The position numbers and the translations under genes are program-made. The notes beneath the pieces are model-generated. The model had not been told where the DNA came from. It ran no database searches and was given only the letters and a program-made list of their open reading frames with translations. From assembly GCA_946122785.1 (NCBI GenBank), contig CAMGYJ010000005.1, positions 82,268,547 to 82,332,546 on the forward strand: DNA of 64,000 nt, written 5' to 3'. Source of the stretch: Linum tenue. Lineage: Eukaryota > Streptophyta > Magnoliopsida > Malpighiales > Linaceae. Of this stretch, positions 44,477 through 54,938 are shown in pieces; positions within the stretch are counted from its first letter, which is position 1, and each line of letters starts with the position of its first letter.

Positions 44477-45149
44477 GGGGTCGTTTGGATAGGTTATTTA
44501 GATGAGTTATTTTGGCCTAAATAACCCATTATGAGTTATTTGGACCGAAATAACACATTTGGCTCCATAAAACTTAAACGGGTTATTTGGGGAGCGGGTT
44601 ATTAACAAATAACGCAAAACGCGTTATTTGAAATAACAACCCACCCCCTGTTATTTCAAAATAATGCATTCTGCGTTAATTCTATTTCATCTTTGCCCAG
44701 TTTCTCTTTCTTCCAGCGTCTTCTTCCCTGTCCTCTTCCTTTCTCATTCCTTTTCCAACTTCTTCTCCCTGAAATTAGATCTTCAGCCTCCTCTTCTTCT
44801 CTTTCTTTTGAAATAGTAGATGGAGCTTCCAACGAAATCTCAAAAAAAAAAAAAAATCCAATTCAGTCTTCTTTTCTGACAAAATGATTTTGATTTTGTT
44901 AACCGAGGTTTAGCAGTTCGCCCGTGGAAAGAGACAACGAAGGGTCTTCGAAACACTACAAGAAAACTTGACTATTGCGACGAATTCATAGAGACAAAAT
45001 GTTACATTTGTTTCCATAAGTAACTTATACATGACAGTTATTCAATTTGTTGCTACAAGTGTTATTATCTGTCTCAGAAACTATCAAATATATGACTGAT
45101 TTTAAAATTGTCTCTATAAGGATTGTTGTATACATATAACTTATAAGCA

Positions 45150-45905
45150 TAGGGATGGCAATGGGGCGGGTTTGCCTAAACCATCCCCATCCCCATCCCA
45201 TCCCCATCTTCAAATACCCAAACCCATACTCGCCCCATACCCATGCGGGGGAATGTTTTGCAAACCCATCCCCATACCCGTGGGTTTCGGGTACCCATGG
45301 GTAATACCCATCCCCGTACATCCAACATTATTATACCTAAAACTTACAATAAAAGTTTTAATTATAACCATAAACAAACCTATTATATCATGAAGTCAAC
45401 AAAATACGGTCATTTTCTAATACGATTCAAAGAATATGATCCTAAAACATCCATTAATACATAATATAAACTACAATATTTTTTAAATTATTATGCTCTA
45501 ACTCTTGATACATTTACTAAGTAATAATTAACTAACATAATCTTGTTGACAAGGGGGAAAGTGAAAGAGTGGAAGGAGAATTGAGGGAAATGAATTAAGT
45601 TTTGATTAAGGTGGTTACTCAATTACATTTCTACTATTTATTTTCTCGAGTTATCATCATCATCATTGATAGATTACAATTTAATCCACATATTTTTTGA
45701 TATGTGAAGAAATTCTCTTGGTGGGGCGGGTATGGGTATGGGTATGGGGCGGGGGAGGCTAAAACCATACCCGCCCCATACCCATCAAACTTTTTGCGGA
45801 TTTTACCCATACCCGCCCCATACTCGGTCAAAGCGGGGATTCCCCGCATTGACTGGGTCGGGGGCGGTCGGGTACCCGCGGCCATGGGTTTGATTGCCAT
45901 CCCTA
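45150..45905. mobile_element. hAT MITE nested in the CACTA arm
   Basis: TAGGGATGGCAAT at the left and ATTGCCATCCCTA at the right are inverted ends. ATAAGCA flanks it on both sides (45143-45149 and 45906-45912), close to the 8-bp hAT duplication. Subterminal regions consist of CCCATCCCC/GGGTATGGG units. It is 756 bp and non-coding; frames here are repeat translations. Confidence 0.8.
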
Positions 45906-46013
45906 ATAAGCATGTTTGATGTTTCTCTAGATAGAATTTCAGTTTTAGAGACAGACTTATCATAATGTCATTTAATTTTTTTTTCGAATTTTGGCTGTAA
46001 AAACATTTCACTA

Positions 46014-47397
46014 ACATGATTTCTATCTACTTTCGGGCTTGAGATGCAACCCTCAGAAGTGTGAGGTTTTCTTTGGAGGGCAAGCACACTTATATAAGGC
46101 GAATGCCATAGAGTTGTCCGGATTTGCAGAAGGACATTTGCCTGTGAGATACTTAGGGCTTCCGTTAATTGCTGGCCGCTTATCAACTAAGGAGTGTGAA
46201 GTGTTGGTGGACAAATTAACTAGTAGAATTCGTTCATGGAAAGCCAGCAAGCTTTCTTATGCGGGGAGACTCCAGCTGATCTCATCGGTGTTGTACTCTT
46301 TGGTGCAATACTGGATGAACATTTTCAATTTGCCTAAAAAGGTTTTAGACCTTATTCACAAGATTTGTTCAGACTTTTTATGGCATGGGGAAGGAACAGG
46401 GAGAGCGAAAGTGGCTTGGGATTTGATTGCTCTTCCTAAACGAGAAGGGGGTATGGGTTTGAAAGATCTAGGAAGTTGGAACATGGCATGTATGGCAAGG
46501 TTATTATGGCTTATCTTGCTGCAGAGCGGTAGCTTCTGGGTTGCTTGGCTGCAGCAGCACAGGCTGAAGGGGAGATCCATCTGGAATCTGCCTCAATCCC
46601 AGTCTGGTTCATGGATTTGGAGGAAGCTTCTCAAATCCAGAAGCTGGTTCCAGTTTAGATTAGACGCTGATGCAGAAGGCAGAGTGCTCTGGGAAGGAAG
46701 CCCGATGCCAAGATTCGTGGTGCAGAAGATTTGGGCCTCGATCAGGCCTAAAGGCGCTCGTGTGGAGTGGTGGAAACTGATATGGAATAAACACGTGATT
46801 CCAAGAAACAGGGTGGTAGCTTGGTTAATAATTTTGAACAGGATTACTACGCGGGACAAACTTAAGCAATGGGGCAAACTATCTGATTCTGTGTGTGTTT
46901 TGTGTCAGGCAAAGGAAGAAACTCGAAGCCACTTATTCTGCAGGTGTACTTATGCGTTGGCTTTCTATGCAGTGGTTTTTGACGTGCACAGGTGGCCGAA
47001 TGACTGAGACAGCCTCTTGAGTTGGTTATGTCGTAGATGCAATAGAGAAGGCAGCAAAGGACTGATTTGGAGTGCGATCTGGTGCTGGTGTGTGAGTATT
47101 ATTTGGAAGGAGCGGTGTGCTCGGATGTACAGGGATGAGCAGCGATCGGTGGAGGAGACAAAGAGGCGATGGATTGCTGATTTTAATCTTTTTGTGATGG
47201 GAAGATCGGATTTCCGGTTAGAAATTTTGAAGATTCCCCATTTGAGTAGCCTTCTATATGCAGTATAGGTAGTTTTTGAGAGGTTTCTGTTTATGGTTTG
47301 TAAACAGATTGTAGAGCATTTGGCTCTTTGTTTTTTGAGGGTCCTGTTTTGTCAGACTGAGCTGAATAAAAGTTTCGATAATTACCGGAAAAAAAAA
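46014..47397 (+). mobile_element. 5'-truncated L1-type LINE
   Basis: Only the 3' part of a LINE remains. It ends with AATAAA (47365-47370) and a short A tail, and is flanked by the target duplication ACATTTCACTA (ending 46013 and 47408; the A-rich left part blends with the tail). The insertion falls in CACTA-like subterminal DNA, so it is later than that element. 5' truncation is usual for target-primed reverse transcription. Confidence 0.9.
46039..47268 (+). pseudogene. C-terminal part of LINE ORF2
   Basis: A single frame with one in-frame TGA at 47005-47007; the same frame continues to 47268. The first part is the region after the reverse transcriptase palm (VRYLGLPLIAGRLSTKECEV, WKASKLSYAGRLQLI). 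The zinc-binding reverse-transcriptase-associated domain follows near 46790-46950 (IPRNRVVAWLIILNR, CVLCQAKEETRSHLFCRC). The tail after the stop carries SIIWKERCARMYRD, typical of the ORF2 C terminus. The endonuclease and catalytic palm are absent because of 5' truncation. Confidence 0.88.
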
Positions 47398-47558
47398 ACA
47401 TTTCACTATCCCGCCGAAAATTCCCTCCTAAGTCCTAACACCAAAATTGAAAATTTTCCATATCTATCATTTGGCCGCCCTTTTCTTCTAAATTCTGATC
47501 TTCCTCTCGTCTTCTTCCTCTCTTCCTTCTTCATCTTTCAGAGAAACAAGTGAGACTG

Positions 47559-47789
47559 ATGGGGAAAGTGATAAGAAAAGAGAACTACCGCCGCCGCATC
47601 AACATCTGCGCCATCCGCGGTCTGTCCCTGCTGGTTCCTCGTCCGGAAGCAGCGATGCTCGGGACTCCAATTCAAGATCCAGAAGATTCTTTTGTAGCCG
47701 ATGAAGCTAGGGAATCTTTGTTTGATTTCTATGATATGCGATTCCAACTCAAGGCTCGTCCTTCTGGTTTTCAAGCTCGAGTTACGCAG
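47559..47789 (+). pseudogene. Captured exon of unknown gene
   Basis: Exactly 77 codons from ATG (47559) to a consensus donor CAG|GTGAGT at 47790. The peptide starts MGKVIRKENYRRRINICAIR and includes DEARESLFDFYDMRFQLKAR. A CT-rich stretch like a 5' leader precedes it. It looks like a true first exon. I do not recognise the family. It lies between CACTA-like arms next to a beta-tubulin fragment, so it is probably a copied fragment and not a gene in its native place. Confidence 0.5.
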
Positions 47790-47860
47790 GTGAGTAAAAT
47801 TGTTGGGACATTCTTTGTTGTGTTGATGGGAAATGATTTCGTAACAATGGAGTTTGAGGG

Positions 47861-47937
47861 TACGGAAGGGGCGGAGCTCATCGACTAGGTTCTCGACGTC
47901 GTGATGAAGGAAACAGAGAATTGCGACTGCTTGCAAG
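47861..47937 (+). pseudogene. Captured beta-tubulin exon fragment
   Basis: The plus strand reads TEGAELID, a TAG stop, then VLDVV and ENCDCLQ, ending CAAG|GTAACT. This is the highly conserved beta-tubulin segment around residues 107-131. The exon end falls where plant beta-tubulin genes have their first intron. A stop replaces the Ser after ELID, and two other residues differ from the usual sequence. Sequence immediately upstream is unrelated to tubulin, so only about 77 bp of exon was copied, probably with part of the intron downstream. Not functional. Confidence 0.8.
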
Positions 47938-50039
47938 GTAACTTCCTCTATTTATGAGGATAATTCCGCTATTTTGGGTGGGTTTTCCTTTTGCTTGAAT
48001 TAGGGTTTGTTTAAGCATCACTCTGGTTGACATCATGGTCAATTGGGACAAAAACCTGTGTCAAAGTCTCGATTTATTATTCTCCCTGCTTGATAAATTG
48101 ATGGTTGAACGCGTCTGGTGTTAACTTTTTCGAAATCGTGCTTAGGGAATTCTGGATCTAAAGCTTTTTGTAATTGTACTATCATCAATATCTGTGGTCC
48201 AAATAGAACTGTTATTGTTTGCTCAGTTTCGAGGAATTGCAGTAGAGATTGGCTATGGTCAATTCTCTTGATGTACTGGTCTTTCTAATTCCTAAACCCT
48301 GAGTGAACCCTGCACTTCTGCGTTCACCTGTCTAGTTATACCTCATTAAGGATTCATAGCACTTGGTTATCTTACTTCTTTTACCAGAGAGAGATACTTC
48401 ATTATGCAGTTCATGTACCTAAATTAGTTTTCTCATTTTGTGATGTTTGGTTTGTTCATGTATATAACACTGGAAGCCACTGCAACTTAATAGTCCCATT
48501 AATGACATAACAAACAGGTATTGGCCATGGGCTTTGATTCGTGAGCTCTTTTATCCAGGTGCAATTTTTTTCTCATACAGCTGCCATTCTATTTGTCGTA
48601 TACTTTCACTTCTCAGAATCTGATCCATTGCAACTTCAAAAACTATCGAAATGGTGATACCGTTGTGCCGCTCTTCTCCATTCCATGCAGTTCAATAGTA
48701 GAAAATCCTTGTTCAAACCTCCTTCTGTGCTCTTGTTCGCCGCATGTGACCAAAGTAAACAACAGAGCATCTCAGTTTTGGTGCCAAAACCTTACATTAG
48801 AGGTGATCAATCTTCTTCTTTTGAAAAGAAACAAGAAATGTTTCTATCAAGGGACTAGTAGACCAACATATCATTAGGCCTATTCTCTGCCAAACATTTC
48901 TTGGTGTAATTTCCTTGATTTCAAAAGTTCACGTCATGATTGGGTATCATTTACAGATCATCCTCTTATTTTCAATGCATCATTTGATTAATTACATGAT
49001 GAATTCTGGACGTCTTCTATTATTAGGAAAGTTCCTCATAATAACACAATATATTTGGATTTATGTGTACAAGGACTGGATCTAGTGATGGTATTTCTAA
49101 TACAAAGCCATTCACTGGGTGGCCATGGTTGATAGATGTTTGCCATTGTCTATTTTACAATCTGCTTGGTCCTGGATTAGTGGGTTTTTTAGTTTGGCCA
49201 TAGCTACAAGTGATAATCTTATTAATGTGTCTACGAAATGTGCAGTGGCTCACAGCCGTGGAGTTCGGACTCTTGATGGGGTGTCATCCTCTTCTTGGAA
49301 ATTTTGATGTCTCCGTCAACCAATCAACAAGTTTAAGGCTTAGAGAAAAGAGTAATGGTTGACGTTCATGGAAAGAATCAAGAACTCTTGGATCTTACTG
49401 TAACTGATACCAATGGCTATGCTGTAAGTCTATTCAATCAGCTGCCAGAAAGGTAGCTCTACCGGAGGAGTCAGCTATACCTGTGGGTGCTCAAAGAGGC
49501 GAAGTACTACAGACAACACAGGTAGTAATGAATATATTTGACACTGCAACGCCGGGTCCTCTTGTAATCCTCCATAATCACTCATCATTGACATCTTTGA
49601 GAAGCTAGCTAACTCATAAATCTTCAAAGTGATTCAAGGAGAACGAGTTGAGATCCAAACATTCAGGAGATGGGAGCTTCTAGGAGACCTCTCCAAGCAT
49701 GTTAATTGTGAAGCTACAAAGGCGATAATTCAATTATATAGCTCTCGATTGAATTCATTTCTAGTTAGGGTTTTTCTTATAGGAGTAAGGGTTTAGGATT
49801 AGCCTATACATTGTTCTCTGTTGTTATTTGGATGTATAGACCTTTTAGTAGGCAATGTCTATGTATAAATATTAAGATGACTCATTTGGAATTATTATTA
49901 TTATTATTATTATTATATTATTATTATTATTATTATTATTATCCTTGTATATCTTTTCAACAAACTTGAATTTATTTGTTAGAAAAATTATTATTATATC
50001 TCAATGAAATCTCATCACAAACAAATCTATCTGTTTTTA
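47938..50039. other. Intron-like captured DNA and a microsatellite
   Basis: T-rich sequence after the tubulin donor resembles a plant intron. No further tubulin exon is found. A plus-strand frame at 49119-49307 has no clear motif. An ATT microsatellite lies at about 49890-49941. The interval ends at a MULE insertion (target 50040-50048). Confidence 0.4.
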
Positions 50040-50048
50040 TAACTAATA

Positions 50049-53000
50049 GGGCTAATACTATAGGTGTCAAAACATAGCCCGACCCGATCAACCCGACTCG
50101 CAACCCGACCGCAACCCGAATTAACTAAAAGTCAACAACCCGTAACCCGCCCAACCCGCAACCGGATTGACCCGCAACCCAACTAACCCGACTGACCCGC
50201 AACCCGATTAACCCGCAACCTGACTGACCCGGAACCCGATTGACCCGAACCTGACTAACCCGTAACCCGACCGACTCAACCCGAATTTCATCTAATCCAC
50301 TTGAATAATTATAAAAATATACAATACATATTTTTTCAAAATAAAGTTTTTCATTATAAAACTTAAGTAAAATTATTTTTTCATTTCGTATGGGAAATTT
50401 AAAAAATATGAAACTCACTTGATATGACGTATTTTAAGAAAATTACAAAAATTGAAACATGAAGGTCACTTGAGATCATGACAATATTAATATAATATAA
50501 TATAAAAATTAAAATTTTGGTTAATTTAACTATTCAATAAAATTATCAATTAAATATAAATAAAGTAAAGTAATGTATTTGGTAATTTGATGATTTTAAA
50601 TGAAGAGGGAAATTTTGGTGTATTCAAGTTTTTGGGAAGAGAAAGAAGAGGGAAATTTGGTTTTTTGAATTTTTTGGAAAAGAAACAAGTGGGAATTTTG
50701 GTGGTTTTGATATGTGGGAAGAGAAAGAAGTGGGAAAGTTTGATTCTTTTGATTATGAAAGAGAAATAAGGAGGGAAACTTTTGAGTTTTTAACTTTTTG
50801 TAGAAGGAAAGAAGAGGGTAATTTGGTTCTTTCAATTTTATGAAAGAGAAAGAGGAGGGAAAATTGAGTTTTCTAATATCTGGAAGTAGAAAGAAGGAGG
50901 GAAATTTTAGTATTTTTGTGAAAAGAAAGAAGGAAACAAATTTGGTGTTTTCAATTTTTTGGTGTTTTCATAATTTTGGCTTTTGAAATATGAATCTTTA
51001 ACTTTTATATGGAGGGCATGACTAGTTAATATATATATGTATGTATGTAATTGTTTATGGGCTAATAAATTAACCATTAGTTACAACAATTTATACTAAA
51101 CTTGATAAGTAATCTTTGACGGTTCGTTGTTTAGGATATAAAGTATATGGTTAGGGTATAGGGTATCAGGTACATATGGTTTAGGGTGTATATGGTTAGG
51201 GTATAAGATATTGATGGTTTTGACGGTTCCAAGTTTTTTATTAACATATGTTTACTTGAAGTCATTTGAAGTCTTTAACGGCAGGAGATCCCTTTTTAAT
51301 TTATGTTTATGGTACGTGGTTAGGATACAAGGTATATGGTGTAAAGTATAGGATATATGGTTAGGGTATAACAATTAGCAAATATCACTTTTTATCTATG
51401 TTTTGAAAATCAAAGGATGAATTTCACTTTTAAATTAACTATACTAGCAAAATCACAACTCAAAGACATATGGTTAGGGTATATGGTATAGGTTATGTGG
51501 TTAGTGTATAATATATTGATGGTTTAGGGTATACAATCAACAACATATACTAACTTAATATTGTTGATTGAGGGTAAGGCTAAGTGTATATGATATATGC
51601 TATTGAGTAAGTTATGATTGAAGTCACAATAATTTTACTAAATTTGATAGCTAATCTTTAATGATTCAATTTTTAGGATAATTCGAACAATTTTACAAAT
51701 AACTCGTTTGGCAACAGTTTACTGAAGTTATTTGCGCAATGAGTTATTTCAAAATAACTTCTTTTATCACTATGCTTTTGCCAAATACCACACGCCAAAT
51801 ACCAGATTTGCATGGTTATACTAAACGAGATACTTTAATCCAATTACTACTGAACTAATACTAAAATATCAAATAAACAATTAATGGTGTCTTTTGGTTG
51901 CAAATATTGATATCACCATTACTATTAGCTATAATACTTTACCAATTATGATTAATTACATAACAAGTTTGCAAGTCATACAAATTGATTTAATATTTTG
52001 ACTAGTTTTTTTTTTTAAAATAAAGAATATATATACGAGGTAGAAATAAATTGGTTAAAAAGTTGAGAAAATATTTTAAATTAGTGTAATAAAATGTGTA
52101 AGTTGGTAATGAGTAATGAGTTAAGTTACTTGATGCGCTGGCCAAACAACCCGAAACCCGATCCGCCCGCAACCCGCCCGACCCCAAACCCGATGAACCC
52201 GCAACCCGATTTGCCCGCAACCCGATTGAACCCGAACCCGATGAACCCGCAACCCGACTAACCCGCAACCCGTTTGAACCCGAACCCGATGAACCCGAAC
52301 TCGATGAACCCGCAACCCGTTTAAACCCAGCCCGAACCCGCCCGAACCCGCCCGATTGACACCTATAGCTAATACCACTGGAAATACCAACCTTTAGCGA
52401 AAGTGCCATTTATATTACGTAATTTTCGATATGACAATTGTATACCAGCCGTTAAGTTTTCCGTTAGTTGTTAACAAAAAATACAGTCAGCAATGGCGTG
52501 GCAGCTGATGTGGAAAATTGTAATAAAAAATAAATGTAAAAAACAACCCAAAAAAATAAAAAACAAAAAACAAAATCAAAAGCAAAGAAGGAAAATGTCT
52601 TCTTCATCTTCCTATCTCTCTGGATCTCTCCCCTTCGCCAACCTCTTCTTCCAGGCTCTGTTTTCGGCTGCAGATTGGGGGAATGATTTTTTTTTTTGTT
52701 TATGAGATTTGTGTTAGGACAACCCTAAATCGATTAATCCTCCCACTGTCGAGAATAGACACCGCCTCCCCTTGTCCTCCAAATCCGACACGAACCCTAA
52801 ATCCTTTCCGTTTCAGTTCTCCCAAATCCTGACCTAGCCACCTTCTTCCCAATCTTTAATCCGCCGGTGGTAGTTAATCGGAATCGCAGGCTATTTCTTC
52901 TTCCTCTTCCTCTTCCTCGTTCTCAAGCCACCCAATTGAGCCATCCCACCAGCCACGCCATTGTCATCGATCCACCATCGGCGAATGAGAAGCTCGACTC

Positions 53001-54110
53001 ACCGAGAAGGCTGGTTTTGGGAGATTGAAGAGGAAGAAATTCAGAGGCAGGGAGAGGCGTCCTTCTTACAGCAGCGGTAAAAAGAAAGGGTGGGTCATTC
53101 TAATAGTCTAATCCTCACAGCGGCTCCCACCGCCTCTCCGTCCTCCACTCCCTTCACCTTGATTCTCGCCTTCCCTCAAGCGCAGATCCAGAACACCACA
53201 AAAGGGAATCTGTGGCGGTGATAAGCGTCATCGATGCTACTCTGTTTTGCGGGGCGTTGAAGAGGAGACAAGGAGCCGGAGACAGAGGAAGCTCCTATCT
53301 GTTTCAATTGGAGGTGACCCTCCTAATTCCTTGATTTTGGACGAGGAAGCTTCTGTTTCAAAAGCTATCGTGGGATATGAATTGAGATTGGGTAATGATT
53401 TTTTCTGTTTTGTTTATGGGATTGAGTGAGAGAGATAAGGTCGATCGACGACTGCAGATCGAGAGAGGCAGAGGCAGAGAGATGTGATTGACGCCGACGA
53501 CGTCTCTGGCCACTCCCCTACCCGATTGAGCCATCTCGCTATCTTAGTCGTTGCCATCGATCCACCATCGCCAAAGGAGAAGCTCAACCCGCCGGAGAAA
53601 GCTGGGTATGAGATATTGAAGCAGAAGAAAGCTGGATTTTGGAGAAAGCTGGGTTTGGGAGGGTTGAATTAACCTTCCTTGGCACCCGACGACATCTTCT
53701 TCCCCAACATAATAAAGCTCGCTTCTTCTTCCTCGCCGGCGGCGGCAGCGGGCTCTCCCCTAGCTGGGTGTGGTCAAGGAAAGGGTGGGTGTGTCAAAGA
53801 AAAGTTAATTTTCTATTCAATTATTAATTATTAAATAATTAATTTAAATGTTAAATAATTAATTTTTTATTAATTTCCAACATGGCATCTATGTGTTGTC
53901 TACGTGAACAACACACAGGCGCCACTTCATCAATGGTCAGATAAAGGTTGACCACCGTTAGGTCAACAGTTAGATCTAACGGTCAACAGAATTTTGCGTA
54001 ACACAGATGACACAAACCCCTAATACGTTGGAATATTTTTGTGTTTATTGAAAATACGTAATATAAATGACACTTTCGCTAAAGGATGGTATTTCCAGTG
54101 GTATTAGCCC
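50049..54110. mobile_element. Non-autonomous MULE split by a hAT element
   Basis: The ends GGGCTAATAC(C)ACTGG are inverted for about 60 bp once the inserted hAT is ignored. The exact 9-bp duplication TAACTAATA lies at 50040-50048 and 54111-54119. Without the hAT it is about 1.75 kb. The interior (52600-53800) is GC-richer than the flanks and holds an internal duplication: the phrase TCGATCCACCATCG occurs near 52970 and 53560 with similar context. This resembles gene-derived sequence carried by Pack-MULEs, but no protein is recognised. Confidence 0.88.
50059..52367. mobile_element. hAT-type element inside the MULE left TIR
   Basis: TATAGGTGTCAA and TTGACACCTATA are the inverted ends. GCTAATAC flanks both sides (50051-50058 and 52368-52375), an exact 8-bp hAT duplication made from the MULE terminus. 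It is 2.3 kb and non-coding. Both subterminal regions (50080-50290 and 52135-52360) are arrays of AACCCG-type units in the same orientation, not inverted. The middle is AT-rich with repeated GGTTAGGGTATA phrases. Confidence 0.88.
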
Positions 54111-54119
54111 TAACTAATA

Positions 54120-54507
54120 CTAGGAACAAAAGTATTTGTCTCTAAAATAATGATTTGCCTCTATAAATAATATTAGAGACACTAGAATTTGTCTCTCTAT
54201 ATCATTATAGAGACAGATATTTGTGTTTCTAAAATAGGATATGAATACAAAAAAATTAGTCTCCAAAAGTAGACATTAGATACTAAAATATTAGTTGCAG
54301 TATCTCCAACCAACAATATATAACATTTGCCTCTACATTTGTCTCTATAGAGCTATAGCAACCGCATTACATGAGACAATTGTGTAATTTGCTCTAACCA
54401 GGTTGCATGGTCGGAGGTCTTCACTTCTTCTCTTTCCTCCTCCAACTTCTCGCATTTGCATCCCAAATTTGATTGCAATCTCATCCGATGTGCTTTTCTC
54501 CCCCTCG
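54120..54507. other. CACTA-like subterminal DNA and CT-rich sequence
   Basis: TTTGTCTCTATA-type motifs recur to about 54350, matching the arm at 44954-45150. From 54400 the sequence is CT-rich and runs into the target site of copia 2. No gene is supported. Confidence 0.5.
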
Positions 54508-54512
54508 GCCTT

Positions 54513-54938
54513 TATGAAAAAGCTCAATGAGCTTAGGGTTTGTAGAAAAAGGAGAAGAGAAGAAGAAGGCGGTATGGGAAATGGAAAATCCGCAAGAGAG
54601 CAGATCTCCTTTGTACTCTGTATTTATACTAAGTGAAAGAGTAAAGTTACAGCAAACAGTGAAAATGGAAATGTTTGATAAACCGAAATTCAAAAGACAG
54701 TAAAAATAAATGCCACTTGTCTTCTGTTTGATTGGCCTCCTTCGCTCCACCTAACGGTCAACCAAAGACCTCCACGACGTCGCTTCAATCTTCCGCTTGA
54801 GTTAGATGGAGGGGAAGGCAGAAACGTGAAACGTTTCTGCCTGAGTTGTTGCAGTACATTTTTCTTCTTCCTTCCTCCTCTGCCATCAAGGAGCTCTGCA
54901 ACTAGCCGTTGAGCTTCATTCTTCTTCCTGGATTGATA
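54513..54938 (-). repeat. 3' LTR of copia 2
   Basis: The left-hand LTR. The polypurine tract CTTGCGGGGGCG (minus strand, 54939-54950) directly precedes it. Confidence 0.93.

Larger units (their letters stand above)
44954..54420. mobile_element. CACTA-like element, right end not found
   Basis: CACTACAAGAAAA at 44954-44966 is the classic CACTA (En/Spm) terminus. It is followed by subterminal TAGAGACAAA/TTTGTCTCTATA motifs. The same motif, in inverted orientation, is dense at 54130-54350 beyond the other insertions, as expected for the opposite subterminal region. The terminal TTCTTGTAGTG is missing there, so the element is damaged or the limit is wrong. Between the arms lie captured gene fragments and later insertions. 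No CACTA transposase is recognised. Confidence 0.45.

Noticed and set aside
45025..45919. Gly/Tyr/Pro-rich frames resembling structural proteins
   Set aside because: These are translations of GGGTATGGG/CCCATCCCC subterminal repeats of a hAT MITE.
52002..52409. Gly/Ser/Val-rich frame on the minus strand
   Set aside because: It is a translation of the AACCCG array at the right end of the hAT element.
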